In this document: piece by piece, positions 30,994 through 39,932 of the stretch
Layout of the letters: each line of letters begins with the position of its first letter
Position numbering within the stretch: position 1 is the stretch's first letter
Source: a virus
Virus record (IMG/VR): IMGVR_UViG_3300033143_006358
Span: 1-50,599 of that record
DNA length: 50,599 nt
Reading direction: 5' to 3' (one strand)
The notes under the pieces: model-generated
The model's input: the letters and a program-made list of their open reading frames with translations, nothing else
Told to the model about the DNA's origin: nothing
Database searches by the model: none
Made by a program: the position numbers and the translations under genes

Positions 30994-31383
30994 TTATCCC
31001 CCCAATACCTGTACCTTTCGCCGCCGTCGTTTTTCCGAGCGGACGTAAGACCGGTCCGTGAGCCGCCGAGCGTCGCGGTATTCGTTTGCGGCCAGAATGG
31101 AACCCATTTGTTTATTGTAGGAGCGAAACGAAAGGCGTCGGCGCAGTTCGTTTATTTCACCGCGAGACAAACGACGAAAATCGCCGCCCACGTTCAATAC
31201 GTCGAAGAACCGGTTATGATAATCGTTTTCCCACCGGGCGATCACCCAGTTGCCGGTCTCTAAGTGTAAATAGAGAAAGAGTCCCGGTGTTTCCGGGAAC
31301 TCCTTCTCCAACCAACGTCCGGTCTCCGTGTTACCGGAGACTTCCACAAAATGCCTGCGCGGATTGTATTTGCAGGGCAACAT
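30994..31383 (-). CDS. Conserved-looking small protein, unknown
   Basis: 129 residues. HFVEVSGNTETGRWLEKEF, GLFLYLHLETGNWVIARWEN and FFDVLNVGGDFRRLSRGEINELRRRL suggest a compact beta/alpha domain, followed by a basic tail (RSEKRRRRKVQVLGG). Good RBS AGGAGTACAATC. Function is not recognised. Confidence 0.65.
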   Translation of the reverse strand: MLPCKYNPRRHFVEVSGNTETGRWLEKEFPETPGLFLYLHLETGNWVIARWENDYHNRFFDVLNVGGDFRRLSRGEINELRRRLSFRSYNKQMGSILAANEYRDARRLTDRSYVRSEKRRRRKVQVLGG

Positions 31384-31401
31384 GATTGTACTCCTGTTCT
31401 A

Positions 31402-32331
31402 TTACGTGGCGGAGCCGGCAGCCGGCAGTAGGAATCCGCTCGTATCGACGGTGTCGCAACCGTAACATTCATAGGAGAAGCACGAGCCGGGATCGACCAG
31501 GGCCGCATCCGTATCGCCGGAGTAAACATTCCTCGCCAGCATCCCGGTACTTGCCCCGGTCAGTTCCAGGGCGAAATCGCCCGTCTGGTCGTTTTGCAGG
31601 TAACAGCCTTCGATAAGAATGTTGGTGTTTACCGCGTCGGACCAAATCGGAGCGTTGGCGAAGTCGCCGATGATCCGACAATTCCTGATAATGACCCGAT
31701 CCTGTGCGTCGTCAATTACAATGCCGCCTTCGGAACCGGCGGCTACGGCGGCGATCAGTAGGCAGTTCTCGATTGTGGTCTTGTCGGCCACATTCGCACT
31801 GGCCAGGGTGATGCCGTCAACCGCTTCGTAAGAGGTCACGTTCATAATCAACTCGCAGTTGCGAATCGTGCATCCGTCCGCATCGACGTCGATCATGGTG
31901 GTCACATCTACGGCGGCAATGGTAAACCTGAGATTGTCCAATATGCAGTTTGCCGCCGCCAGGTCCACGTCGGCCCCGGCTACGCCGGTGGCGCCGATGG
32001 TAATCAGGGGCCTTAGGTCCCCTTCTCCCATACCCTTGATGGTCACACCGGCCACATCGACATCAATACCGCTGGCCGCCGTGACGGACTCGGTATGGCC
32101 GGCGGCCACGTAGATCACATCGCCGTTACTGGCCGTACACTGGCCAATGGCGAAATCAATCGTGGCAAACGGCGTGTCCCAACTGGTGCCGTGAACATCG
32201 TCCGCCGTATCTACGGCCTGAGTGGCGCCGCTATCAACGAAAAACATACTGCCCGACGTGAGCATACCTGTTTCCTGTATCCCGTAACTATTGAGCACTT
32301 CCATAAGTTGTGCCGTTACATTATTAGCCAT
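31402..32331 (-). CDS. Beta-helix head-fibre or decoration protein
   Basis: 309 residues. After a helical start, GTSWDTPFATIDFAIGQCTASNGDVIYVAAGHTESV and repeated rungs (CTIRNCELIMNV; TTIENCLLIAAV; RVIIRNCRIIGDF; NILIEGCYLQND) show a right-handed beta-helix. It is encoded directly after the major capsid protein, behind a terminator, where head decoration genes usually lie. AGGAGT gives the RBS. Confidence 0.8.
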   Translation of the reverse strand: MANNVTAQLMEVLNSYGIQETGMLTSGSMFFVDSGATQAVDTADDVHGTSWDTPFATIDFAIGQCTASNGDVIYVAAGHTESVTAASGIDVDVAGVTIKGMGEGDLRPLITIGATGVAGADVDLAAANCILDNLRFTIAAVDVTTMIDVDADGCTIRNCELIMNVTSYEAVDGITLASANVADKTTIENCLLIAAVAAGSEGGIVIDDAQDRVIIRNCRIIGDFANAPIWSDAVNTNILIEGCYLQNDQTGDFALELTGASTGMLARNVYSGDTDAALVDPGSCFSYECYGCDTVDTSGFLLPAAGSAT

Positions 32332-32350
32332 AATTTAACTCCTTATTTTG

Positions 32351-32388
32351 TCTCGTGCTACGTAGCGAAGCTACTTCGCAGAGTAGTA
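32351..32388 (+). repeat. Dispersed palindromic element, copy A
   Basis: It opens TCTCGTGCTACGTAGCGAAG and closes CTACTTCGCAGAGTAGTA. The inner inverted repeat GCGAAG-CTA-CTTCGC makes a hairpin. It is intergenic, between the capsid terminator and the next gene. The other copies are at 36969, 39697, 43126 and 44436. Confidence 0.8.
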
Positions 32389-32422
32389 AAAGACTTGCGC
32401 CGGTTATGGTCCGGCGCAAGTC
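32386..32422 (-). terminator. Intrinsic terminator after major capsid gene
   Basis: Minus-strand GACTTGCGCCGG / CCGGCGCAAGTC form a perfect 12-bp stem with a 7-base loop (32422-32392), followed by TTTTAC. It starts 3 bases past the capsid stop. It probably ends part of the transcripts, raising capsid message relative to distal genes. Confidence 0.85.
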
Positions 32423-32424
32423 GT

Positions 32425-33990
32425 TTAATTGGATTCCGTAATACCGGCTATTTTAATGCCTCTGACATCAATCGGAGCCATTTGCGAAAACTGTTGGAAC
32501 GGGGCTTCGAGCATCGGAATCACCCTTGACGTGGTGGCGGCGCGCGCCATATCGAATATGCCGCCGCCTTTCATTGCCATAATGAACTCGAACTCGCCGT
32601 CGAGATCGAAGTTCCCGCCCGAACCCGGCGCCGAAATTCCGCCTACGCTCATGGAACGCGGCGGCACGTACCGACGCAAATTGCCTTCCTTGGTCTTTAG
32701 ACCGTACAGCGTACCGGACGCACAAAACGGACTGATGAGAAGGTCGAACGATTTACCGTCCCACTCGAACCCAATCTTATTGAACCCGCCCTGCACGTTT
32801 AGCGCCTTGCCGGTCCGGTCCCAGTTCAGCCGGGACGCGCCCAGAGACGCCTGTGCCAGGTACTTATTGATCACCTTCTGCGTGGTAATCAGGGTGTCGA
32901 TCTTATTGCCGTAGGCTTCGACATATTGACCAATTTTCTCAATGAAAACCGTATCGGTCAGCGGTCCGGCAAGGTTGGAGGTTACAAAGCTCTTGAACTG
33001 GGGATAATTCGCCAGGGAAAAAGCCGCCGTGGGGTCGTTTTCGTTACGATTCCATGCGGTCGCATCGCCCCCGAACAGGGTTCCGGAGTCAAGAATCCAG
33101 TCCTCGACGCCGTAATGCCCGAACTTATAGACCGTACCGCCGCCGGCGGCGGTCGAATTCGAGTCCTGCAAGAAGACGTACTGGTCCGCTTCTCCGATAT
33201 AATTACCGTCCAGGCCGCCGCCGTTATAAATATCCACTCCGGCCACGGAGGTAATGGTAACGGTGCCGGCCACCTGGTCCACCTTGTCCACGATCATCTG
33301 CGTTCGGGCCGAACTCACCATATTGATTAGCGTCGTCCCGGCGGCGTTGTTGTAAATATCGACGCTCATTCCCTCTTTCCACCAGCGGATACGACTGGAC
33401 TGCGGCGTGAAGGTGACGTGGACTTCCGTGGTCCCGTCCCGCGCCATGCCCCAGTCCAGGTTCGCGTCGTCCGTGTCGATATAACCCAGATACTTGTAGC
33501 CGCTGTTGCCGTTCAGGTAAAAACTGACCGCCTCCAGGTGCGCCAGATATTCGCCCACCGTCTTCATATCGTCGGCGATGTCGGAATAGGCACAGGAGTT
33601 CAGGGATTGAGGTTTCAGTAGATAGGTGGGGATGCCGAAGTTTCCGTGATGGCACGCCAGGGGGAACGACCTCATAATGGTTCCCATATGAGGCGTCTGG
33701 GCCGGATCGGGGAAACTCTGTAAAGCGCTATACACCATCGTCTGGTTGGTTTCCGTCAGGGGCGTTCCGCCATGAATGGAAACCGGGTTTACCAATCCGG
33801 CCACCGAGGTTCTAAACCGGTGATTCACCTTCCAGCTTCTGCCGATCTTATCGGTCTCCACGTTCTGAGAGGTGCGGATCGTCTTGGTATAAATAGGGTC
33901 TATTTCCGGCAAAGACTCCATCGCTATCGTGGGAAGTTCTTCCCGGATCATGGGATCGAGAGTTGCCATTAACGTAGTTGCTACCGCCAT
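32425..33990 (-). CDS. Major capsid protein
   Basis: 521 residues from ATG 33990, which has AGGAGAA at ideal spacing (the open frame back to 34029 lies in a structured leader). It follows portal and scaffold. The Thr-Ser-rich beta/alpha sequence, with an extended N-arm (SLPEIDPIYTKTIRTSQNVETDKIGRSWKVNHRF), a long central domain and the end QFSQMAPIDVRGIKIAGIT, is consistent with an HK97-fold shell protein of the larger podovirus kind. Hairpins before and a terminator after point to high, separate expression. The order scaffold-capsid is the main evidence. Confidence 0.8.
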   Translation of the reverse strand: MAVATTLMATLDPMIREELPTIAMESLPEIDPIYTKTIRTSQNVETDKIGRSWKVNHRFRTSVAGLVNPVSIHGGTPLTETNQTMVYSALQSFPDPAQTPHMGTIMRSFPLACHHGNFGIPTYLLKPQSLNSCAYSDIADDMKTVGEYLAHLEAVSFYLNGNSGYKYLGYIDTDDANLDWGMARDGTTEVHVTFTPQSSRIRWWKEGMSVDIYNNAAGTTLINMVSSARTQMIVDKVDQVAGTVTITSVAGVDIYNGGGLDGNYIGEADQYVFLQDSNSTAAGGGTVYKFGHYGVEDWILDSGTLFGGDATAWNRNENDPTAAFSLANYPQFKSFVTSNLAGPLTDTVFIEKIGQYVEAYGNKIDTLITTQKVINKYLAQASLGASRLNWDRTGKALNVQGGFNKIGFEWDGKSFDLLISPFCASGTLYGLKTKEGNLRRYVPPRSMSVGGISAPGSGGNFDLDGEFEFIMAMKGGGIFDMARAATTSRVIPMLEAPFQQFSQMAPIDVRGIKIAGITESN

Positions 33991-34092
33991 AATAATTCTC
34001 CTAAAAACAAGGTTCATGTGTACGCGCACAGAGTCCGTACTCTATGTCGCAAAGTGGAACAACCAACCTTGTTGCTTAGGCGCTGGGCAGCT
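33991..34092 (-). promoter_or_regulatory. Structured leader of the capsid gene
   Basis: AACAAGGTT (34073-34065 on the minus strand) pairs with AACCTTGTT (34014-34006), followed by TTTT. The loop holds AGAGTACGGACTCT and TGTGCGCGTACACA hairpins. It could be an RNA-processing site or weak terminator that shapes capsid message. Confidence 0.55.
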
Positions 34093-34920
34093 TTACCGGA
34101 TGCCTTTGGCTAATTTGTGCAAAACTCTAGTGGCAAAGTTACTGCCGTAGTTCGGATCGGTGCCGGCAACTCGTTTCGGAGGCGTATCGCTCAGTGACGT
34201 GACTTCCAGGCCGTCCGGCGTCGGGCCAAATCCCGGTATCGGGGCATTGACCTTCCTGAACAGGTTCCCGAATTTCTCCAACTGGGTCACGGCGGACGCC
34301 ATGACGCGGTTTACCAATTCGGGCCTGAGCTTTTCACCCTGGTTCATACTGACGATTACCTCGTTCCTTACTTGTCGCATTACTTCTTCTCGAATCTGGT
34401 TCTTCTGACCCGGTTCGAGTTCTTTCGTTAGCGTACCTAGTGTTTCGTTTTTGTCAAGTGCGGATTCGGCCCAATCGGTAAAATTCCGGTTGGCTTCGTC
34501 CGCCGCCCGCTGCGCCTCCATGCGGTCCACGGTTTTAATGGTTTTTTCCACGCGGTCCGGCAACTTGTTATCGCCGGAAGGCGGTGCCTGGGCCGCCGCG
34601 GGCGGCTGTTGGTTCTGTAAATCGTTTACGTCCATGCCGAATAACTCCGCCCAGCGGCTTTGTTCGGCCTCGGAAGCCGTATCGTCGCTGAGTTTCTGGT
34701 ATAATTGCTGAATTTCCAGTCCGAGAGACGCCTGCTTACGCAGATCGGAGGCCTCTCGGAACCGCTCGTCGGCGCCCTGCGCCTTCTCATACGCCTTGAT
34801 CGCCTCTTCTCGGCTTACCTGTCTTTCTTGTCCATCTACCTTGACGGTAAATGTTTCCGGCGCGGCGGCGCCCGGTTCCGGTGTGGTTTGTGGGGCTTGA
34901 TTCGTTGGTTCTTCCGGCAT
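34093..34920 (-). CDS. Scaffold protein
   Basis: 275 residues. The acidic, Pro/Gln-rich N-terminus (TNQAPQTTPEPGAAAPETF) leads to FTVKVDGQERQVSREEAIKAYEKAQGADERF, the motif of many phage scaffolds. Long helices and a basic C-terminus (FATRVLHKLAKGIR) follow, usual for the capsid-binding end. It is encoded between portal and capsid, the standard place. AAGGAGT is the RBS. Confidence 0.85.
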   Translation of the reverse strand: MPEEPTNQAPQTTPEPGAAAPETFTVKVDGQERQVSREEAIKAYEKAQGADERFREASDLRKQASLGLEIQQLYQKLSDDTASEAEQSRWAELFGMDVNDLQNQQPPAAAQAPPSGDNKLPDRVEKTIKTVDRMEAQRAADEANRNFTDWAESALDKNETLGTLTKELEPGQKNQIREEVMRQVRNEVIVSMNQGEKLRPELVNRVMASAVTQLEKFGNLFRKVNAPIPGFGPTPDGLEVTSLSDTPPKRVAGTDPNYGSNFATRVLHKLAKGIR

Positions 34921-34931
34921 AATTTACTCCT

Positions 34932-36857
34932 TTACAGTTGATATTGCGGCTCCTGCCCTTCCATAGGCGGCGCCATAGAATCCATTTCGGGCGCACCGGG
35001 ATAGGGTAGTTCGTCCGGATAGGTTCCCAGCGCGGATTGATGTGCCTTGAGATGGTGGGTAAAGGCATCGCGCACTTCGGTACTGGCCAATTTGAATTCG
35101 GGTCCGCCCATAAAAGAAAGCAATACTTCAATGTCGATCACGTGCATATCGTTTTCGGAAACAATCACTTTGCCCGGCGATTCTCCGTCCGCGTACAGAA
35201 TCACGTTTTCCAGTTTGGCGCGTCGGTAATTCTGCCATTCGATTTCAGCGCCTACGGGGATGTCCAGTCCCAGTTCCCTGACCTTGAACCGATATTCGCG
35301 CGGGGTGACGATGCCGTTCTGCAGCGCTTCGGTAAGGTCGCTGCGCTGCTGGGTCGGCGATTGGGGCATTTTCGAGCCGATACTGATTCGCACTTCGTGC
35401 GGGGAGGGTACGGAGTCCTGATCGAGTTCGATTTCGCCGCTGCGCACATTGTAGCGCACGCCGACGAGCGCGTCGTCGGAAAGCGTCAGCGATACGGCCT
35501 GCCGGTCGCCCCAGAGATTACGGGTGAGCCATAACAGGGCCTTATACGATTCGACCATCATGGACGCCAGCGATTGCATCGGTCCGTTCAGGGGGATATT
35601 CGCGGTTTCGTAGAGCAGCGAAAGAGCCTTGGAACTATCGACCCGACCCGGCGCATCGCCTTTGAACAAATCCGACTGCGCCGACTGTGTTTGCATCAGC
35701 GAGAGTCCCAGTTGCAGCATTTGGTTGGGGAACGGTCCGACGTTGGCCGGTGCGATATTGAACGGCTGTATCTTAGGGTCGAAAGAGCTTTCCTGGTAGA
35801 GTAAACATTTATCGCCGCCGCCGCGCGCTTCCTGTAGTTCTTCGAGGGAAATCCCCATCGTGGCCGACGCCAAAAGCATACCGTACAGGTCCAGATTCTC
35901 CACCTGCGAAAATGCCTGGTTCAACATGGCCTCCACTTCGTCGTTCAGGCCGATAAACTGCTCGACGAACCCCTTGGCGTAGAATCCTCCGACCTGGATA
36001 TAGCGGGCGACATTGACCGGCATGGGCACTTTCTGATTTTTGTAACTATCGTCGCGTATCACCTTTCGACCCGCCATCGCCATGTAACGTTTGAGTATAT
36101 TATCGTTACTGCGCATCCAGCATTCGACGAACCAGCACCATTTCTGGTTGCTGTCGTCACTGCCGCCGGAGGAACGGCCCGTCAACGAGGACGTTTCCTG
36201 CGCCCCCGGCGCCGTACCCATCGGCAGAGAGATAATTTCCAGTTCGGATTCGTCCCCGCTCTTGATCAGTTTTTCGTCGCGCAGCCAGTCGAGAGAGACG
36301 CAGCGCACGCGCAGGAGTCCCTCGACGTTGATCGGGTCGGCGGGTTCGGCGGGAATTCCCATCAATTCCCACGGCGGGATCACTTCCAGAGACGGCTGAC
36401 CGTCCACCGGGAAGGCGCCGACGGCCACGTTGCCGAACTTGATAAACATGGGCAATAGGGTCTCTTTGAGCCGGTCCACTTTTTCTGCCGGCATCCGTTC
36501 ATTCATAATAATCTGCCCGATGGACGCCTTGCGCAGCCCGTCCAGGCCGCGTCCCAGTCGCGTGACGCGGGGGGCGATGTCGATCTGCATCATGCGACCC
36601 AGTTCGGTCTGGTACGTATTGATGATGCCGTCGTATTTGAATCCGATCACGGTCTCGGCGTCGTTCAAATAGCGCACGTTGACGGCCCCGGTCAGGAAAT
36701 TGATGGAACCAAAGTCGCGGATGCCCTGTAAATACAGGTTTAATATCATCCATTTTACTCGTTCCTTGTTGCGGTAAGGACCGGCGCCGTGCGCCAGTCG
36801 ATACAGACATTCGGCCAGTTGTTTTTTATCGGTCGGCAGATTCGATCCTTGTGCCAT
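34932..36857 (-). CDS. Portal protein
   Basis: 641 residues, the right size for a podovirus portal. It follows terminase with one small gene between. Features: NKERVKWMILNLYLQGIRDFGSINFLTGAVNV at the clip/wing side, EVIPPWELMGIPAEP, a helical stem (FVEQFIGLNDEVEAMLNQAFSQVENLDLYG), then SLTLSDDALVGVRYNVRSGEIELDQDSVP and PTQQRSDLTEALQNGIVTPREYRFKVRELGL near the end. Assignment rests on order and these portal-like segments. AGGATA precedes ATG 36857. Confidence 0.85.
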   Translation of the reverse strand: MAQGSNLPTDKKQLAECLYRLAHGAGPYRNKERVKWMILNLYLQGIRDFGSINFLTGAVNVRYLNDAETVIGFKYDGIINTYQTELGRMMQIDIAPRVTRLGRGLDGLRKASIGQIIMNERMPAEKVDRLKETLLPMFIKFGNVAVGAFPVDGQPSLEVIPPWELMGIPAEPADPINVEGLLRVRCVSLDWLRDEKLIKSGDESELEIISLPMGTAPGAQETSSLTGRSSGGSDDSNQKWCWFVECWMRSNDNILKRYMAMAGRKVIRDDSYKNQKVPMPVNVARYIQVGGFYAKGFVEQFIGLNDEVEAMLNQAFSQVENLDLYGMLLASATMGISLEELQEARGGGDKCLLYQESSFDPKIQPFNIAPANVGPFPNQMLQLGLSLMQTQSAQSDLFKGDAPGRVDSSKALSLLYETANIPLNGPMQSLASMMVESYKALLWLTRNLWGDRQAVSLTLSDDALVGVRYNVRSGEIELDQDSVPSPHEVRISIGSKMPQSPTQQRSDLTEALQNGIVTPREYRFKVRELGLDIPVGAEIEWQNYRRAKLENVILYADGESPGKVIVSENDMHVIDIEVLLSFMGGPEFKLASTEVRDAFTHHLKAHQSALGTYPDELPYPGAPEMDSMAPPMEGQEPQYQL

Positions 36858-36860
36858 ACT

Positions 36861-37118
36861 TTATCCTATATTATGACTGATTACGAGTTCTTTATCGTCT
36901 GCCTCCGGCGGTAACTTGGTTTTGCGCCGACGGCGAAAATACGTTTGCGTTTTTTTTTGTCGTTGGTTCTCGTGCTTCCGGGCGGAGCGCTGCTTCGCAG
37001 AGTAGTATCGGGTACGTTTTACTTCCTGTATTTCCCCGTGCAGAACGGAGATTGCAATCAGGATGAAACCCTGTAAAACCAGTACGCCTAGGACTCCGCC
37101 AAGAATCAATACGTCCAT
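36861..37118 (-). CDS. Small membrane protein with basic tail
   Basis: 85 residues. The N-terminal membrane helix (MDVLILGGVLGVLVLQGFIL) is followed by a basic stretch (YYSAKQRSARKHENQRQKK). The segment TRYYSAKQRSARKHE is encoded by a dispersed palindromic element (copy D), so part of the protein arises from the repeat. It overlaps terminase by TAATG. A holin role is possible but not shown. Confidence 0.6.
   Translation of the reverse strand: MDVLILGGVLGVLVLQGFILIAISVLHGEIQEVKRTRYYSAKQRSARKHENQRQKKTQTYFRRRRKTKLPPEADDKELVISHNIG
36969..37007 (+). repeat. Dispersed palindromic element, copy D
   Basis: It opens TCTCGTGCTTCCGGGCGGAG and closes CGCTGCTTCGCAGAGTAGTA. It lies inside the small membrane-protein gene and keeps its frame. 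Same orientation as the other copies. Confidence 0.75.
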
Positions 37119-38965
37119 TAGACGGCCCTCCGTATCGTTTGGCGTCTCGCATCGTTCGAGGTCCGTGCGCGCCGGTGCGTGCGCCGGGTCGCACGCGGCG
37201 CGCTCTGGCGTACGGCGTCGAGCAATGCCGGGGTGATCCGCTGCGAACCGAGACTATTCAGGTACGGCAGGCCCGTAATCGGTTCGTACATTTTGCCCTG
37301 TAAGATATTTTCCTCGAAGCTCGGCTCTTCTCGTTCTTCGGCGACGTTCACGCCGCTGCGGCGCGGTACGTAGCCGATCATGGCCAGGGCGTCCACGTCG
37401 TCGTCGTTCATTAAAAGCTGTAAATCCACGGTGAAATCGGCCAGGTGCGCACGGAGCATCCGAAACGCGACCTGGGTCTCCAACGGGTATAATTCACCCA
37501 TCGTTTCCGGGGACGCCGGCAGTTTTAACTTGCCGGCGGCTACCCGCCATTCGAGCGCGTTGGCGATCCGCACGCCCTTGGACGTATTCACGGGATATTT
37601 TGGAGATATAACAGCCGGATGCCAGTCGAGATTCGCCGCCGCTTCTTCCACGGCCCGCCGCAGTTCCTCCGCCAGTCGTTTCTGGATGGCGATGGACTCC
37701 GGGGCCAGGACGTGACTCTGCCACCGCGCGCCCTGTGCTAATATAATCTTGCGCACGTCGTCCGGGGACGCCTTGCCGAGCCAGAGGTCCAGGACGTGGG
37801 CGATGTCGTGTCGGTCGAAGCCGGTAGTGACGACGCAGGAAAAATCGCTGGTGCGACTGACCGTATAAGCGAAATCGACCGTCGTCATGCGAAAAAGCGA
37901 GCGCACCCACTTCGCATAGGGGTGTAGCTGCGGTTCCATCGCGCCGTCGGGCAGGCAGAGATTATACGTAACGTCGGCGTCCCCGGGCGCCAGCGGATTG
38001 GCGCTGACGGGGCCGGAGGCGTGATAAAGATTTCTATCCTCTTTCAGGTCCAGTAATCGGTCCTGTTCGCTCATGGGCTTATTCATACATTCGGCGTAGA
38101 AGGCGGCGGCGCCCAAACGCTGCTTTCGTTTTATCAGGACCTCGCTGGTCCATCGTTTCGGCCAGAGCAGGTCGGTAAATTCCCCGCTCGGCATTTCGGT
38201 GCCGGCCTCGTAGATTCTGATATTCCAGAACTTGAATCTCTTGTCCGTACCGCTGCTGGCCCAGTACAGAAAGCTCTTGCGCGACAGGATGGTTCCGATC
38301 CAGAGCAATTTGCAGCCTTCTTCCAGCATGGGCATAATGATACGGAATAACATCCACTCAAAATCTTCGCGCATTTTTTCGCTGGCGCTTTTGGTTTTGG
38401 GATCGTATTCGGGGTCGTCCAGGATAAAGCGGTCCGGGCGGGCGCCGCGTTTGCGCCCCTCGGTGCTGAACCCGCGCAGTTTGGCGCCGTTGGCCAGGCG
38501 CAGGTAATGCCGGTTCCAGACGCCGCTGGCTATTTTTAATTTTCCAAAATCGTCAAGAATGCGGTCGTTGCCGTCCAGCTGCTCCATGATACGGTCGAAC
38601 CGTTCCTCCACCATAGCATCGGTCGATAAACACAGGGCCGTATCGGAATAGGGCATAGTACACAAGTCCAGGAGCGGCAATTCCGTTCCGGCCACTACGC
38701 TTTTGGCGCTGCCGCGCGGCGCGCAGAGAACGTTATAGTCATGTTCCTGTGCGTCGCGTATGATCTGGTAATGGAACGGGGGCGAATCGAACCATCGTTT
38801 GTAGAAGTTAGGGACGGGTTTGAGATACCACTGCCGAAACGCCCACCACGCCGTTACGGTCGCCGCCGCCGAAGAACGGTCTTGCAAAACGCTCATGCGC
38901 GCCTGCTTCTGACCGTCTTTCGTCAAATGCGGATAATCCTGAGGCAGTGGGTAGTAGGAGTTCAT
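37118..38965 (-). CDS. terL: Terminase large subunit
   Basis: 615 residues. Walker A APRGSAKS (residues 82-89) and Walker B RFILDDPEYD (179-188, catalytic E186) define the packaging ATPase. The nuclease half has TTVDFAYTVSRTSDFSCVV and a late LMNDDDVDALAMIGY acidic motif for two-metal cutting. KRRARTSN-like basic residues close the protein. It packages DNA into the head through the portal encoded next but one. The start overlaps the preceding stop by ATGA. Confidence 0.95.
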   Translation of the reverse strand: MNSYYPLPQDYPHLTKDGQKQARMSVLQDRSSAAATVTAWWAFRQWYLKPVPNFYKRWFDSPPFHYQIIRDAQEHDYNVLCAPRGSAKSVVAGTELPLLDLCTMPYSDTALCLSTDAMVEERFDRIMEQLDGNDRILDDFGKLKIASGVWNRHYLRLANGAKLRGFSTEGRKRGARPDRFILDDPEYDPKTKSASEKMREDFEWMLFRIIMPMLEEGCKLLWIGTILSRKSFLYWASSGTDKRFKFWNIRIYEAGTEMPSGEFTDLLWPKRWTSEVLIKRKQRLGAAAFYAECMNKPMSEQDRLLDLKEDRNLYHASGPVSANPLAPGDADVTYNLCLPDGAMEPQLHPYAKWVRSLFRMTTVDFAYTVSRTSDFSCVVTTGFDRHDIAHVLDLWLGKASPDDVRKIILAQGARWQSHVLAPESIAIQKRLAEELRRAVEEAAANLDWHPAVISPKYPVNTSKGVRIANALEWRVAAGKLKLPASPETMGELYPLETQVAFRMLRAHLADFTVDLQLLMNDDDVDALAMIGYVPRRSGVNVAEEREEPSFEENILQGKMYEPITGLPYLNSLGSQRITPALLDAVRQSAPRATRRTHRRARTSNDARRQTIRRAV

Positions 38966-39210
38966 TTCTTCTTCTTTTTAGCCTTTTTCTTTGGTTTACC
39001 CTCTATCTCGTTACCGAGCGAGCAGGGGACGGGTTTGTGCGTTTGGGGATCTCTTTGGGGCGGGTCCGGGTCCATTGACGGAAGCGGGACCACTTCTTCC
39101 CAGCAGTGTTTCGGGATTTGATTCGCATAGCCCGGCGTCACGTCCAATACCTGACCCTGGTTCAAGCGGCCCAGTACGCCGTCGTATTGTTCGATAATTC
39201 GTATTCTCAT
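38962..39210 (-). CDS. Small protein with lysine tail
   Basis: 82 residues from ATG 39210, which has GGAAGGT 4 bases upstream. ATG 39225 (ATGA overlap with the gene before) is an alternative adding five residues. IRIIEQYDGVLGRLNQGQVLDVTPGYANQIPKHCW is an SH3-like fold also seen in small head-joining proteins. The end is a run of lysines. The role is unknown. Confidence 0.65.
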   Translation of the reverse strand: MRIRIIEQYDGVLGRLNQGQVLDVTPGYANQIPKHCWEEVVPLPSMDPDPPQRDPQTHKPVPCSLGNEIEGKPKKKAKKKKK

Positions 39211-39221
39211 AATTACCTTCC

Positions 39222-39932
39222 TCATAACTTTTCAGAGTTCATAATCGTAAATAAAGCGGCCAGGGTCAGTATGCCGATTGACGCCACGGCGTTCGTCGAA
39301 TAGCCCGGCACAATCCGATGTAGAATAGGCGCCAAGGTCTGGATCTTCTCTTTGTCCTGGATGAATTCATGCACTTTATCGCATAATTCATCGTAAGGGA
39401 GCCGTCGCCCGTCGTCCCGCTCCCAATAGAGAGGAGAGGGCAGGAACCCGATTCGACTAAACGCCTCACGAATATAGATATTCGCCGTGTCCCTATTGAT
39501 CCGGTCGGTCAATAAAAGTATGTCGTCCGGAGATAATGCCTTCCCATAGCGGCTTGGCGATTCGACAGGTTTTTCCGTGTACTGCGCCGCAATATCGCCG
39601 GCGACGCGAAGTGCTTCTTTACTCTCGACCTCCGGCGGAGGTGTTTCATAGGGTTTACCAGACGCAGTCTCAGATAATGTGTTCATGGTTTTTTCCCTCG
39701 TGCTGCGTAGTGAAGTATCGGAACCGGGTTTGGAAATGAATTTACGGCGATTTTTCTTCGCCCGACTGCTCAAACTACGACGTTTGTCCTTCACGCTCTT
39801 ACTGCGAGTGCGACTACTTCTGACGACGCGATACTCCGATTCGTCCACTACGTTGTCGGGAACCTTCGGCGCCAGGGGACCGCTAATATCATTGCTCGGT
39901 ATAACCGTGCCGGGACGCATAGGCATAATCAT
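39222..39932 (-). CDS. Unknown late protein with hydrophobic C-terminus
   Basis: 236 residues. A very basic N-third (RSSRTRSKSVKDKRRSLSSRAKKNRRKF) precedes an acidic Pro/Glu linker, a helical domain (LSPDDILLLTDRINRDTANIYIREAFSRIGFLPSP) and a C-terminal hydrophobic segment (TNAVASIGILTLAALFTIM). It lies between small and large terminase, an unusual insertion. It might bind DNA and membrane. It overlaps the small terminase by ATGA. A partial dispersed element (copy E) lies inside it. Confidence 0.65.
   Translation of the reverse strand: MIMPMRPGTVIPSNDISGPLAPKVPDNVVDESEYRVVRSSRTRSKSVKDKRRSLSSRAKKNRRKFISKPGSDTSLRSTREKTMNTLSETASGKPYETPPPEVESKEALRVAGDIAAQYTEKPVESPSRYGKALSPDDILLLTDRINRDTANIYIREAFSRIGFLPSPLYWERDDGRRLPYDELCDKVHEFIQDKEKIQTLAPILHRIVPGYSTNAVASIGILTLAALFTIMNSEKL
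39697..39717 (+). repeat. Dispersed palindromic element, partial copy E
   Basis: CTCGTGCTGCGTAGTGAAGT shares the 5' half CTCGTGCT-CG-AG with the other copies but lacks the GCAGAGTAGTA end. It lies inside the gene at 39222-39932, in the same orientation. Confidence 0.5.

Noticed and set aside
38765-38800. tRNA-like GGTTCGATTC box on the minus strand
   Set aside because: Lies in the terminase coding frame, with no acceptor or anticodon arms around it. No tRNA gene was seen elsewhere.
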